From Ketobacter sp. MCCC 1A13808 (GTDB lineage Bacteria > Pseudomonadota > Gammaproteobacteria > Pseudomonadales > Ketobacteraceae), in the NCBI RefSeq assembly GCF_009746715.1, contig NZ_VRKW01000007.1, positions 1 through 64,000 on the forward strand: DNA of 64,000 nt, in the 5' to 3' direction. The position numbers were made by a program, and so were the translations under genes. The notes beneath the pieces were generated by a model. That model made no database searches. It was not told the origin of the DNA and saw nothing but the letters and a program-made list of their open reading frames with translations. Below are positions 38,301 to 48,120 of the stretch, piece by piece. Each line of letters starts with the position of its first letter. The stretch's first letter is position 1.

Positions 38301-41300
38301 ATACCGTCGTTGTCGACATCAGACAGAGTTACAGCATCGTCAATACCATCATTGTTGGTGTCGAACCCACCGGTCTGGTCAACATCAAACACATCATCAA
38401 TACCATCGAGATCGGTGTCCACTCCGGAGATACCTGATTCAAGGATGTCGGGTATGCCGTCGTTATCACTGTCAGGATCCAGGTAATTAGCAATGCCATC
38501 CAGATCCGTATCGGGGAACGTAAAGTTATCATCTATACCGTCATTATTAAGATCGGGGCCCAGCGTTTGATCGGCATCCATGATGTCGTCGATACCATCG
38601 CTATCGGTGTCGACGCCAGTGAGCCCTGCTTCAAGTGCATCCGGAATACCGTCATTATCACTGTCCTGGTCGATGTAATCTGCTATGCCATCCAGGTCCG
38701 TATCGGGTAAAACATAATTATCATCAATGCCGTCGCTGTTCGTATCCGGACCTGATGTCTGATCAATATCCATGATATCGTCGATGCCATCATTGTCGGT
38801 GTCGACGCCGCTCAGCCCCGCTTCCAAAGCATCCGGCAGTCCATCGTTGTCACTGTCGGTATCAAAGGCGTTTCCTAAACTATCGCCGTCGTTATCCGCA
38901 TTACTTTCAAGAATATCCGGTACACCATCGTTATCTTCGTCGATGGACGTATCCAGATGATCCGGGATGCCGTCGCCGTCACTATCTCCCATTCCTTCAT
39001 CATCATCCGATAGGCCGTCGCCATCGGTGTCAATCAGAACCACTGCCTGCGACGCTGCAGTGTTATCATTATTTGCCGCATCCTGAGCCACGGCGGACGG
39101 CACATCAACTGAGATATTACCTGCACCACTAGGCGTAATCTGAACGTTATAAGTAGAAGCATTAACGCTGGTAAAAGAACTGATCGAAGCGTTGGTAACA
39201 ACCATGTCAGCAGCAATAAATCCACTCACGTCTTCGCTGAATTGAACCTGGATGCTGAACGGGTCATTGGGAATAAATGTGGCTGGAGCGCCCTGAATGG
39301 CCACTGAGGGAGGCACAGAATCGTACGGTGCGCTCACCTGCGCAGCCGCCGTATTATCGTTACCGGCAGCATCCTGCGCCACTGCAAGCGGCACATCGAT
39401 TGTCAGGTCTCCGGCTCCGCTGGGTGTGATTTCGACCGTATAGGTATCCCCATCCACAGCGGTAAAGGCCGTCACTGTACCGTTGGATACAACCACATCC
39501 CCAGCAACGAACCCGGTGACTGATTCACTGAATTGGGCCGTCACATTAAATGGATCCAGCGAGTTTACGGTTGCCGGTGCGCCTTGAATCGCCACCGTTG
39601 GTGAAACAATATCGTAGGTTGTGCTGGCCTGCGTAGCCGCCGTATTGTCGTTGCTAGCTGCGTCCTGTGCCACTGCCGATGCGACATCAATTGCAATGTC
39701 TCCTGCGCCGCTGGGTGTGACTTCGACGGTATAAGTATCTCCATCGATGGCGCTGAACGCCGTTACCGAGCCATTAGTTACAGCAACATCTCCGGCTACA
39801 AATCCGGTCACCACTTCACTGAATTGAATTGTCACATCGAACGGGTCGGCGGTGTTCACTATGTTGGGCGCATTCTGGATAGCGACCGTGGGAGGCACAG
39901 CATCGTAAGTTGTGCTGACTTGTGTCGCTGCGGTGTTATCGTTACCGGCTGCATCCTGCGCCACTGCGGAGGCTACATCAATCGTAAGGTCACCGGTTCC
40001 ACTGGGAGTCACTTCCACCGTATAGGTATCACCATCAACCGCAGTGAAATTGGTTACCGTCCCGTTCGCTACGGTGACATCCCCGGCCACAAAGTCGGTC
40101 ACGACTTCACTAAACTGGACCGTTACATCAAACGGATCTTCGGAGTTCACGATCGCCGGTGCGCTCTGGATGGCGACCGTGGGTGGCACGACATCGTATG
40201 TTGTGCTGGTTTGCGTTGCAGCCGTGTTGTTATTGTTGGCCGCATCCTGCGCCACGGCCGATGCCACATCAATGGCGACGTCGCCGGCGCCATTGGGGGT
40301 AATCTCTACGGTGTAGGTATCAGCGTCTACCGCTGTAAAGCTGGTTACGGCACCATTACCCACAGTAATGTCCCCGGCAACAAATCCGGTCACGTCTTCA
40401 CTGAATTGAACCGTGACGTCAAACGGATCAGCAGAATTAACAATGGCGGGGGCATTTTGTATAGTAACGGACGGTGGAACAATATCGTATGTTGTGCCGA
40501 CCTGGGTTGCAGCCGTGTTATCGTTAGCCGCCGCATCCTGCGCCACGGCTGATGCCACATCAATGGTAATATTTCCAGCACCATTGGGTGTAATCTCTAC
40601 CGTATAGGTATCCCCATCAACGGCAGTGAAGTCCGTTACTGAACCGTTTCCTACGGTCACATCGCCGGCTACAAATCCGGTTACCGTTTCGCTGAATTGC
40701 ACGGTCACATTGTACGGGGTGGTGGAATTCACAATTGTTGGTGCACCTTGAATTGCAACCGTTGGCGCAACTGCATCGTAGGTAGTACTCACCTGGGTAG
40801 CAGCGGTATTGTCGTTAGTGGCGGCATCCTGTGCCACGGCTGATGCCACATCGACCGTAACATCGCCGACACCATCCGGAGTGATTTCCACCGTATAGGT
40901 ATCACCATCGACTGCGGTAAAATTCGTTACCGTTCCATTACCCACCGATACATCTCCGGCGACAAAACCAGTCACTGTTTCCGTGAACTGCACCGTCACC
41001 TCAAACGGGTCTACCGAATTCACGATCGCCGGTGCATTTTGAATGGCAACGTCGGGTGCCGTGGTATCGATTGTCAATTCATTTGAAGTGCCATCGTTGG
41101 CGGTATTGCCGGCCGCATCGGCACTCGTAATCGAAACTTCGTTCGTTCCATTGACGTCAGGGCTAAACGCTCCGGAGGTCGGTGTTGCGGTACTGGTATC
41201 CAAGCTCCAGGTGTCATTGGATTCTGCCAGCACCTCATACGTTGCGCCACCAACGGCGATGGTCAGGGTACTGAATGCTTCTGCCGTTCCGGAAAGCGTT

Positions 41301-42052
41301 GGTGTGGTGTTATTTGTTGTTTGCGACACCACGGTGGGTATGGCCGGTGGTGTCACATCGGAAGTGGTTTTATTGGGTGAATCAAAAACAAAATCCACAT
41401 CACCGTCAAAATCGAAGAAGCGGGTTGAACTCGTAATTGAAAATTGGACATTTATTTGCGGGACAGGATTAAAGTCAATCTGCACAGCGAGATTTTTATC
41501 TGTCGCAACGCCATCTCCTGTTGAGGTAAATGTGATTGAAGTTGCATCGCTCGTCGCAACAATATCTGTAGGGGTATCACGAGTATAGGAAGCAACTTCA
41601 TCTAACGCGACGATGACCGTTTCATCCGAAGGCTGATCAATATCCTTGAACACCGCTGAGGGAACGATAGTAACGGCTTGCTCGCCCACCGTATTGTAAG
41701 TATCAGCGATATAAAAGGCATAAGTGAGCGCAGCGACTGAAGTACCGGCAGCTGATCCATAGTTATATTCTGCGCGCGCATCGTCACCTGCAGTCACAAA
41801 ATTGATCGTCGATCCCGTTGAAATCGTCACAATGGTCACAACCGCATCAATGGACTGACCGTTAACTATTGCAACATCTTCCCACAATGCAGTAGTGCCC
41901 TGGCCACCGCCGCCCGTCACTGTTGGAGTACCGTTAAAGGTGAGTTTGGTGGCCGAAAAAGCAGCATTAGCGATACACAAAAACACCAACGAAATGAAAA
42001 ATTGGTTTAGTTTTTCGCGCACAAATGTAACTATCTTTTTTAGGACAACCAT
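35300..42052 (-). CDS. Giant secreted Ig-like / thrombospondin type 3 repeat protein with GlyGly-CTERM-like tail
   Basis: A 2250-residue protein. A Sec signal (about 1-34) is followed by a unique domain (about 35-235), one Ig-like domain (PPAIPTVVSQTTNNTTPTLS), seven Ig-like repeats of 97 residues (VAIQNAPAIVNSxDPFxVTVQFSE..GFVAGD), and about 1200 residues of thrombospondin type 3 calcium-binding repeats (DTDSDNDGIPDALEAG and variants). The end is a Gly-Gly, a hydrophobic helix and a basic tail (GGAFASLWMLLLLMFIPLRN), resembling GlyGly-CTERM sorting signals cut by rhombosortase. It is strongly acidic and probably needs calcium to stay rigid. It is translationally coupled to the barrel gene. 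Adhesion or surface-layer function is inferred. Confidence 0.85.
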   Translation of the reverse strand: MVVLKKIVTFVREKLNQFFISLVFLCIANAAFSATKLTFNGTPTVTGGGGQGTTALWEDVAIVNGQSIDAVVTIVTISTGSTINFVTAGDDARAEYNYGSAAGTSVAALTYAFYIADTYNTVGEQAVTIVPSAVFKDIDQPSDETVIVALDEVASYTRDTPTDIVATSDATSITFTSTGDGVATDKNLAVQIDFNPVPQINVQFSITSSTRFFDFDGDVDFVFDSPNKTTSDVTPPAIPTVVSQTTNNTTPTLSGTAEAFSTLTIAVGGATYEVLAESNDTWSLDTSTATPTSGAFSPDVNGTNEVSITSADAAGNTANDGTSNELTIDTTAPDVAIQNAPAIVNSVDPFEVTVQFTETVTGFVAGDVSVGNGTVTNFTAVDGDTYTVEITPDGVGDVTVDVASAVAQDAATNDNTAATQVSTTYDAVAPTVAIQGAPTIVNSTTPYNVTVQFSETVTGFVAGDVTVGNGSVTDFTAVDGDTYTVEITPNGAGNITIDVASAVAQDAAANDNTAATQVGTTYDIVPPSVTIQNAPAIVNSADPFDVTVQFSEDVTGFVAGDITVGNGAVTSFTAVDADTYTVEITPNGAGDVAIDVASAVAQDAANNNNTAATQTSTTYDVVPPTVAIQSAPAIVNSEDPFDVTVQFSEVVTDFVAGDVTVANGTVTNFTAVDGDTYTVEVTPSGTGDLTIDVASAVAQDAAGNDNTAATQVSTTYDAVPPTVAIQNAPNIVNTADPFDVTIQFSEVVTGFVAGDVAVTNGSVTAFSAIDGDTYTVEVTPSGAGDIAIDVASAVAQDAASNDNTAATQASTTYDIVSPTVAIQGAPATVNSLDPFNVTAQFSESVTGFVAGDVVVSNGTVTAFTAVDGDTYTVEITPSGAGDLTIDVPLAVAQDAAGNDNTAAAQVSAPYDSVPPSVAIQGAPATFIPNDPFSIQVQFSEDVSGFIAADMVVTNASISSFTSVNASTYNVQITPSGAGNISVDVPSAVAQDAANNDNTAASQAVVLIDTDGDGLSDDDEGMGDSDGDGIPDHLDTSIDEDNDGVPDILESNADNDGDSLGNAFDTDSDNDGLPDALEAGLSGVDTDNDGIDDIMDIDQTSGPDTNSDGIDDNYVLPDTDLDGIADYIDQDSDNDGIPDALEAGLTGVDTDSDGIDDIMDADQTLGPDLNNDGIDDNFTFPDTDLDGIANYLDPDSDNDGIPDILESGISGVDTDLDGIDDVFDVDQTGGFDTNNDGIDDAVTLSDVDNDGIADAIDADSDNDGLPDALEAGLSGIDTDSDGIDDIMDVDQTFGDDLNNDGIDDAYSPVDTDQDGQADLVDTDSDNDGITDLIEVSASGSDADDDGIDDDFDVDVTTGNDLNNDGVDDAVAALDSDGDGTPDYLDLDSDNDSWNDISEAGLVDTDENGLLDSGDSVVVSEADSDGDLIPDRLDVDSDNDGTNDIDGTAYWYLDEDLDGRIDLVQDTDSDGIPDVTDGLTNDFGTAPDSDNDGVPIPLDGDDDNDGISDVVEGSLDSDLDGVVDSQDPDSDNDGIPDWQEAPGIVASGSDLDHDGIDDVYDVDLVGGLDVNGDGIADQFDGVDTDSDSLPNYRDSDSDNDGLSDSLESGLHEPLGTDSDGDGIDDRYDVDITGGTDLDNDGIDDVALIDSDSDGDADYLDTDSDGDGTPDSEEELADSDGDGIPDYLDVSSDEDGDGIPDIIEGNSDTDGDGLVDALDSDADNDGISDRFEAGLSGVDSDNDGIDNVFDVDFTGGNDSNNDGIDDAAVLRDTDNDGIVDNYDLDSDGDGLPDSWEAGLTGLDTDNDGIDDAMDVDVTQGSDLNNDGIDDNFALADNDLDGVPNYRDTDSDNDGVADLLESLLSSADSDLDGIVDAIDVDQTGGNDSNNDGIDDALAAVDSDLDGVADYLDLDSDNDGVLDIIESGHVDLDKNGLLDVSDSVFFIENDLDGDAIPDRIDLDSNNDGNFDILSTSLFQLDRNSDGRIDVTFDADGDGIDDLADEESSLHGTLADPDGDGIPSAIDADDDNDGLSDILEGDGDSDGDGLIDRLDRDSDNDGIPDRVEFYGNIRLSGLDADFDGIDDVFDADLTGGVDLDLDGIVDSSISIDIDGDGVPNHLDIDSDNDGISDTSEAILVVLSGLDSDLDGIDDSLDVDLQGGADEDGDGISDALVSFADIDSDGLPAFLDNDSDGDGFTDDQEQGDFNNDGIPDSEQGQEEIETSLEGHGGAFASLWMLLLLMFIPLRNRKGRQH
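35420..39040 (-). repeat. Thrombospondin type 3 repeat-coding region
   Basis: Short Asp-rich units of the form DxDxDGxxD recur through about 1200 residues, with longer units of about 60 residues (DSDNDGIPDxLEAGLxGVDTDxDGIDDxMDxDQTxGxDxNNDGIDD) repeated with variation. The units are less similar at DNA level than the adhesin repeats, so this array is older or under codon drift. Confidence 0.85.
39040..41060 (-). repeat. Seven 291-bp Ig-like repeats in the giant protein gene
   Basis: Units of 97 codons recur with a 291-base period, for instance at about 40190, 40482 and 40773, each containing the coding for TYTVEITPxGAGDxxIDVAS and AVAQDAAxNDNTAA. The last unit before the thrombospondin region is the most divergent. 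Confidence 0.85.
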
Positions 42053-42473
42053 ATATTTTGCATCCCTGCGACTATTATGCCTAGATCAATGAAAAGCATT
42101 TTTCCTTTTAGTAATTAAAAGGCTAGATGAAGAATATTGACCTACAAGTATTAACGCGATAGCTAAAGGGCAGGAAATCGTCCTGCAACGAATATATCGT
42201 TGCAAAGCAGAAACATATGAAAAAAAGACCATTTTTGTACTAAAAGCTCAAACTAAAAACGCACCACATGTTTTATGTATATTCATATTCACGCTTTATT
42301 AATTAGTTTTTTTTTGGCCTTTCTTGTCACAGTCATACGAACCATTTGAGCGGTCTAAAATCGCGATCAAACCTGAATCTATCCTTTAACAGATTTTAAA
42401 ACGGTTATTTATAACGGAGACGTTTATAAACGAATGGAATAATTTCAATTCCAGTCCAGTAACCAGGGTTTGA
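42053..42473. other. Gene-free region upstream of the giant surface protein
   Basis: About 420 AT-rich bases between the hybrid kinase stop and the giant gene. They contain two adjacent perfect hairpins (42170-42186 and 42185-42203), a run of nine T near 42307, and a 12-base palindrome CGTTTATAAACG at 42421-42432. No convincing promoter was recognised. The region should hold the promoter and leader of the surface locus. Confidence 0.45.
42170..42203. other. Two abutting perfect stem-loops
   Basis: GCAGGA-AATCG-TCCTGC (42170-42186) is followed directly, sharing its last GC, by GCAACGA-ATATA-TCGTTGC (42185-42203). Both have five-base loops. They lie about 120 bases upstream of the giant gene start. 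No U-tract follows on either strand. They may be operator sites or leader RNA structure. Confidence 0.4.
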
Positions 42474-45400
42474 TCAATAGTCTTTTTCTTGCTTCAGGAA
42501 TTGCAAAAAATACTGAAGCAACTCATCACAGGCCTGTTTAAATTCCGGTAACAGTGTTTGAACAAGCTGCGCATTTCTTTCTCTGGAGGCCGTTTCTAAT
42601 GCTCTGGCACATTCATCCAGTTTGGGCGCTTTCAATTGACTCGCACTGCCCTTTACCGAGTGAGCTACGGCGTCGATTTTCTGCAAATCCCATTCATCTA
42701 TTGCCTTTTGTAATTGCTCCAATCGCTCAGGCAAGCTGTCACAGAAAATTTGCAACAACATTCGCAAACGCTCCCGCTTACCTTTCAACATACGCAAGGC
42801 CGATGCCTCGTCCCAGACCAAAAAATCTGGATCAGCATTTTCATTAGTAATCTCAGGGGGCGATATTCGATTGTCTGCCTGGTCACCACCCGTAATAATC
42901 CACTTCCGCAGCTTGCGCGATAACTCCGCCAGATCTAATGGTTTGCTAAGATAATCATCCATGCCTGCCTGCAGGCAACGCTCTTCGTCGCCTTTCATGG
43001 CATTAGCTGTCATCGCTACGATGACGACGTCTCTATTGGCAGGCCCGGCTTGGCCTGCGCGGATCAACCGGGTTGCCTCATACCCATCGAGTTCCGGCAT
43101 CTGACAGTCCATCAATACCATTGTATAAGGATCTGTTCCTGCAGCGGCTGCAATCGCCTTCAACGCCTCCTTGCCATTGCCCGCCACATCGGCCACCAGC
43201 CCCAACTCGGACAACATCATTTTGGTCACTTCAAGGTTAACGGCATTATCCTCCACCACTAGAAGGCGGGTACGCTCCGGCCAGGCAATAGGTGCACGGG
43301 GATCAAAAGGAGCTACGTCGGAACGCAAGGTTTTGAGGTAGTGACGCGTTACCAGCGGTTTCGCCTGATGCAACTCCGGCCCATCCGCAGCAACAACTGC
43401 CAGTGCAACAAACAGATCGGCAGTTGTCACCGGTTTGGGGAAATAGGCCGAGAACCCCAGCTCGGCAAAATGATTGGCATCGCCGCGGTGGCCCATGCTC
43501 GTCATCATCACCAGGGGCATCGCACTGAATCGAGGATCCGCTTTCAAGCGCTGCCCCAACTCCGCCCCATTCATCCCCGGCATGTGCATATCCAGCAAGG
43601 CGATATCAAAAGGAGGCGAAATTGCAGTAGCGTTGGCCGGAGCCAACTTGCTGTGTGCCTGGCATAACGTCAAAGCCTGCGCGCCACTGGCCGCATCCGT
43701 CACCGAGGCACCCCAGTGTTCAAGCTGGCTGCGGAGCACTTGCCTGCTAGTGGCATTATCATCCACCACCAGCAGATTCAAAGAGGTAATATCCGCCAGC
43801 GAGGCAATGGGTTTCGCCAGTGCACTGGGCTGTAAAAGCAGATCGAAGTCAAAACGGCTGCCGGACCCCGGTTCACTCTGGGCTTGGATGCTACCCTGCA
43901 TTAACTCACAAATTTTCTTACAAATCGCCAGTCCGAGTCCGGTACCCCCGTATTGACGGGTGGTACTGGCATCGACCTGGGTAAACGGTTTAAATAATCC
44001 CGCCAGCTTATCCCGGGGAATCCCGATGCCGGAGTCAATTACACTTGCATTCAATAGCAATCCATCCGCAACGGTCTGTACCCCGCAACGAATCACCACT
44101 TCACCCTGATGGGTAAACTTAATGGCATTACCCACTAAGTTGGTTAAAATCTGTCGTAGCCGGCCCGGATCACCTTTAACATGGGATTGTTCGATATTGG
44201 TTAGATCCAATACCAGTTCCAAACCTTTTTCCTGGGCTCTTATTGCCATGGATTCGGCCAATTCACCCAACAACCCACGCAAATCGAAATCCAGTTCTTC
44301 CAGTTCGAGCTTACCGGCGTCTACCTTAGAAAAATCCAATATTTCATTGAGCAAACTCAATAGGGATTCTGCACTGGTTTTTGCTATTGTCACCTTGTGT
44401 GCCTGATCGGCATCCAGGCCAGGCCGTAACAATAAATTCAACATACCCAGCACCCCGTTCATGGGGGTTCTGATCTCATGGCTCATCGTCGCCAGAAATT
44501 CACTCTTAGCGCGACCGGCCGCTTCCGCTGCATCTTTTGCTTTGATGAGCGCCTGTTCTGCCTGATGACGCTGCTCGGATGCAATAACACTACTGACCAA
44601 CGTGGCCAGCGACACCATAAATGCAAGCTCTGACTTCGACCAGGCCCGAACAGGACCGGTATGCTCAGCGCTGATAACGCCAACGATTCCGTCACCACCG
44701 GGAATCACCGTATTCAACACAGAAGTAATACCCAATGGCATCAGATAGTGTTCAGTGAAATCGCAGCTAAGCTTGTGCTGGGCAACGTCCTCCACCGCAA
44801 TTTGGGGTTGCTCAAACAGCGCATCAAAATAGCCGGGGAACGCTTGACGCGTTAATACCTGCCCCTCGTCGAACGCGTGATCCTTGCTGGTGTACAATGA
44901 AATGCACGACATCTGCTGCTGATCTGCCGAGAATAGCCAGATACTGGCCCTGTCCACTTGTAGCGCACTGGCCATGCGCTCCACAAGCTCGCTTTTTGCC
45001 TGCTGTAACCGCCCGGACAGAATGGCCCCGTGCACCGTCAGCGCGGCCAGTACTTTGTTGTGACGGGAAATCTGTTCGTCAAACAGCTGGGTGCGCTTGC
45101 GGTTGTCTATATCCTGGAAGGAACCAAAAAGCCGGGTGCAGATTTGGTAACGAAACTCCGCGCGTCCGGTTGCGGCCACCCAGATTTCGCGGCCACTGGC
45201 GGTCACCAACTGAACTTCCAGGCTCCAGGGTTCACCTTGGGTGGTCGCGAGATCCAGCGCCCGTTGTATCGCATCTCTACTTTCGCCTTCCTTATAGAAT
45301 TCGATCGCTGACTCCAGCTCGGGAATATAGTCGTCGTCAACTCCATGGATATCCCTGGTCATCGACGACCAGTAAATATCGCCATTTACCATATCCACTT

Positions 45401-46721
45401 CCCAGGCACCAATGCGGGCCTGGGCACTCATTTGCTCGAGAATTTCCTGCTGTTGAGCCAATTTGTCTTCGGCTTGCTTACGCGCCGAAATATCTTCCAC
45501 AATCGACCAGATCATGGGTTTGCCACGGCTGTCGCGAATCAACATACCATAGAGCAAAACCGGATAGCGGCTACCGTCTTTACAAAGGTATTCTTTTTCA
45601 TAAGGGCCATAGCGGCCGTCTTCCTGCAGTCGCTCCAACTCCTGCGCATCTTTTTCCAGATACATTGGCGGCGTCAGGTCCTGGTCACTTAGCCCGATGA
45701 ATTCTTCACGGGTGTAACCGGTGGGTTCAGCCAGAGCATCGTTGAATTCGATAATTTGGCCGCTATTGAAGTCCTTAAGCACAATACCCACCGGTGATAG
45801 CTCGAACAAACTGCGCAGGCGCAAGGCATCATCCTGTCTTTTCCGTGCCAAGTGCAAAGCCAAGAATATCGGTACCAGCACCAGTATCGCACCTAGCAGT
45901 ATCGCCAACCGAACCCACCAGACATTGGCCGCCTTTTGTGCCCAGCCCCCTTTAGGAATAGCCGCCATCTGCCAACTGCCATTTGGCAAACTAACATCCG
46001 CCAGCACAGGCTGATGTTCAAACACGTCAGACGGCCCATAAAACAGCTCGCCATCAGCACCCAAGCCATCCTTTCCCCGGATGGCAATACGTATGGGAAG
46101 ATCCTTTTGGTCCAGACCGCTGGCAGCATAGAGCCGACCAGTATCGATCACTGCGGACACCACGCCCCAGAATTTACGTTGTAAATCGTCCTCGGAATAA
46201 ATGAACACAGGTATACGGCCGATAATTCCCTGCCCGCCCTGAACCAAATTCACCGGCCCCGCAACCACCAACCCACCTGAGCGGCGAACTCGCTCAGCGG
46301 CTTCCTTCTGCTCCGGGTTAGACGCCAGATTCAACCCCAACGCCCCTTCATTACCTTCCAGCGGGTACATCAACCGAATCACCATACCCGGTGCCGCACC
46401 GATGTTACGCAGCTGCGAACGATCATCAAAAAGCGGTCGTGAAAACTGTTCGAAACGTCGCTGTTTCATATCCGGCTCAACACTAATCGCAGCCACCAGC
46501 CCCCGCACAGTTTGTAAATTCGATGAGATATTGCCTTCCAACCGCGCTCGCACCACCACCAGCTCATTCAACACCTTGCTGCGCAGCTGTTGCTGATAAC
46601 TGCGTTCGTTAGCAATATCCAGATACACACCGGCTGCAACCAAGGCACTCAACGCAAGCAACAGGGTAAGCCAGAACATCAGCAGGGAATTTAGGAAAGC
46701 GGTACCGACACTCAATTTCAT
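42474..46721 (-). CDS. Multidomain hybrid histidine kinase (CHASE-PAS-PAS-GAF-HK-REC-REC-HPt)
   Basis: A 1415-residue BarA/phosphorelay-type kinase in the inner membrane. Two spans (about 10-32 and 275-295) bracket a periplasmic CHASE domain ([20 protein letters not shown]). The cytoplasm holds two PAS domains, a GAF domain (about 565-720), HisKA ([20 protein letters not shown]), HATPase ([17 protein letters not shown]), two receivers ([27 protein letters not shown]) and a C-terminal HPt ([15 protein letters not shown]). ATG at 46721 directly precedes the first span. TTG at 46739 with AAAGGA upstream is a good alternative, and the frame is open to 46781. The output regulator is not adjacent. 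Confidence 0.88.
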   Translation of the reverse strand: MKLSVGTAFLNSLLMFWLTLLLALSALVAAGVYLDIANERSYQQQLRSKVLNELVVVRARLEGNISSNLQTVRGLVAAISVEPDMKQRRFEQFSRPLFDDRSQLRNIGAAPGMVIRLMYPLEGNEGALGLNLASNPEQKEAAERVRRSGGLVVAGPVNLVQGGQGIIGRIPVFIYSEDDLQRKFWGVVSAVIDTGRLYAASGLDQKDLPIRIAIRGKDGLGADGELFYGPSDVFEHQPVLADVSLPNGSWQMAAIPKGGWAQKAANVWWVRLAILLGAILVLVPIFLALHLARKRQDDALRLRSLFELSPVGIVLKDFNSGQIIEFNDALAEPTGYTREEFIGLSDQDLTPPMYLEKDAQELERLQEDGRYGPYEKEYLCKDGSRYPVLLYGMLIRDSRGKPMIWSIVEDISARKQAEDKLAQQQEILEQMSAQARIGAWEVDMVNGDIYWSSMTRDIHGVDDDYIPELESAIEFYKEGESRDAIQRALDLATTQGEPWSLEVQLVTASGREIWVAATGRAEFRYQICTRLFGSFQDIDNRKRTQLFDEQISRHNKVLAALTVHGAILSGRLQQAKSELVERMASALQVDRASIWLFSADQQQMSCISLYTSKDHAFDEGQVLTRQAFPGYFDALFEQPQIAVEDVAQHKLSCDFTEHYLMPLGITSVLNTVIPGGDGIVGVISAEHTGPVRAWSKSELAFMVSLATLVSSVIASEQRHQAEQALIKAKDAAEAAGRAKSEFLATMSHEIRTPMNGVLGMLNLLLRPGLDADQAHKVTIAKTSAESLLSLLNEILDFSKVDAGKLELEELDFDLRGLLGELAESMAIRAQEKGLELVLDLTNIEQSHVKGDPGRLRQILTNLVGNAIKFTHQGEVVIRCGVQTVADGLLLNASVIDSGIGIPRDKLAGLFKPFTQVDASTTRQYGGTGLGLAICKKICELMQGSIQAQSEPGSGSRFDFDLLLQPSALAKPIASLADITSLNLLVVDDNATSRQVLRSQLEHWGASVTDAASGAQALTLCQAHSKLAPANATAISPPFDIALLDMHMPGMNGAELGQRLKADPRFSAMPLVMMTSMGHRGDANHFAELGFSAYFPKPVTTADLFVALAVVAADGPELHQAKPLVTRHYLKTLRSDVAPFDPRAPIAWPERTRLLVVEDNAVNLEVTKMMLSELGLVADVAGNGKEALKAIAAAAGTDPYTMVLMDCQMPELDGYEATRLIRAGQAGPANRDVVIVAMTANAMKGDEERCLQAGMDDYLSKPLDLAELSRKLRKWIITGGDQADNRISPPEITNENADPDFLVWDEASALRMLKGKRERLRMLLQIFCDSLPERLEQLQKAIDEWDLQKIDAVAHSVKGSASQLKAPKLDECARALETASRERNAQLVQTLLPEFKQACDELLQYFLQFLKQEKDY

Positions 46722-46838
46722 AGGCAAAAAAAAAGACAATTGTCCTTTATTTATAGCTGATAAACGGGGGATAGGCGGCAATCGAAAAGTATGAGGGTTT
46801 TTTGCGCGATAGTTGTACGTTAGTGCGGGTTATTGAGC

Positions 46839-46868
46839 AAAAAAGCCCGGAAGTGAACACTTCCGGGC
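46839..46868 (-). terminator. Terminator of the lipoprotein gene
   Basis: On the minus strand GCCCGGAAGTG pairs perfectly with CACTTCCGGGC (46858-46868 with 46845-46855) around a two-base centre, followed by six U. It lies just after the lipoprotein stop at 46881 and before the hybrid kinase gene, so the kinase is probably transcribed from its own promoter. Confidence 0.85.
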
Positions 46869-46880
46869 GAGTTAACCGAT

Positions 46881-47882
46881 TTACTTAAGTTGCAAAGCTA
46901 GCGTGGTGGAAGCGCCGGACTCAGGCACCGTGCTCAGCAGCATCTCATCCGACCCGGCCTGATGCGATAGTGTAGTTACGGTTTGTTCGTCACGACCGAT
47001 AATGACCCGATTCAGATCACTGTCCAAACACTGGTTGGCACAGGTAAAGGTCAGGCTGGTCTCATAGGTTTCAAACAAAATTCCGTAACCTTTTGGCTTG
47101 CAGGTCTCTTCGTCAATCGAATGATAACCATTGCTTAAAATGCCCAGTGGCGTGAATTTCAATGTCATCTTCGCAACCGCGTCTTCTTGCGGGCATGCCG
47201 ATGACCGAACCGTACCGGTCCAGCTGGTATTCATCAGATTCAGAATGATGGTTTCATCGGTCTGCCGACGTGACAGTAACAAGGTCTCGTGAAAATGCTC
47301 AAATGAGCTCAAGGCATCCTTTAACCCTGACCCATTGGTTACCGCTGCAATCATGTCCTGCACAACCGTGCTGGCTTCGAACATAACCGCAGGTTCATTT
47401 AACGGCAAAGAGAACTGAGACAAATAGTCATTTGTCTGATCTGTTATGGTAATTCCGTTGCTCGGATCTGAATCCGAATCAATGGTCTGTAAAATTCTAA
47501 GCATATTCTGCAGTTTATCCGGGTCATCTTGGACATCGAGCAGATCCAGCGGGGTCACCTCCGCCTGCGCCAATGCTTCACCCAGAAAGGTGCTACCCAG
47601 ATAAAAGCGGACGTATTCACCCGGAACATAGCTGAAGCCACCTGCCTCATCGGTAAAACCGCTAAAGCTGGCTGTTTCATAGTAGAGACCGGATACGGCA
47701 CTATCCAGGAATTGGCCAGTGCTGGCGGCGACATTGCTTTGGTTATCGGCCACAGTATTTACGCTGTTTGTGGTGCTCGCTGCTGGCTGGGAAACCGGTG
47801 ATACAGTGACACCTGAGCCACCGCAACCAGTCAACGTGCCCGTCAAGATAACAGCCGAGCACAGAAATTTTACATGTTTCAT
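46881..47882 (-). CDS. Putative lipoprotein, unknown function
   Basis: A 333-residue protein with a lipoprotein signal peptide: MKHVKFLCSAVILTGTLTGC, with the lipobox Cys at 20, followed by a GGSG linker. A Ser/Thr/Val-rich stretch leads to FLDSAVSGLYYETASFSGFTD, a motif seen in many proteobacterial surface lipoproteins (a carboxypeptidase-regulatory-like beta domain). The C-terminal half (about 200-333) has Cys pairs (CPQE/CKPK and CANQC). No enzymatic motif was recognised. A strong terminator follows the stop, and the gene looks monocistronic. Confidence 0.7.
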   Translation of the reverse strand: MKHVKFLCSAVILTGTLTGCGGSGVTVSPVSQPAASTTNSVNTVADNQSNVAASTGQFLDSAVSGLYYETASFSGFTDEAGGFSYVPGEYVRFYLGSTFLGEALAQAEVTPLDLLDVQDDPDKLQNMLRILQTIDSDSDPSNGITITDQTNDYLSQFSLPLNEPAVMFEASTVVQDMIAAVTNGSGLKDALSSFEHFHETLLLSRRQTDETIILNLMNTSWTGTVRSSACPQEDAVAKMTLKFTPLGILSNGYHSIDEETCKPKGYGILFETYETSLTFTCANQCLDSDLNRVIIGRDEQTVTTLSHQAGSDEMLLSTVPESGASTTLALQLK

Positions 47883-48120
47883 ATAGCTACTCCAATTAAA
47901 CTATATTTCGCGACTAATAACGTATTAGCTTGTAAAGATAGTAGTAGCTGGGAGGAGCTATAAGAGGCAGTTTCACGCCTTTAGTTGAACATTGAGAAGG
48001 GTATGCCACTTTAAATGTGACGCCGTACCTTTAACATTAGGGAGAGATTTGTCATGCAAGGGAAACCCGATCAAAACTAGATTGATTAGTATCTGAGATG
48101 GTTTAAATGACGTATTTTTT

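Noticed and set aside
35420-39040. Many short plus- and minus-strand frames inside the giant repeat genes
   Set aside because: They arise from the Asp/Ser codon bias of the repeats and have no start signals or family features.
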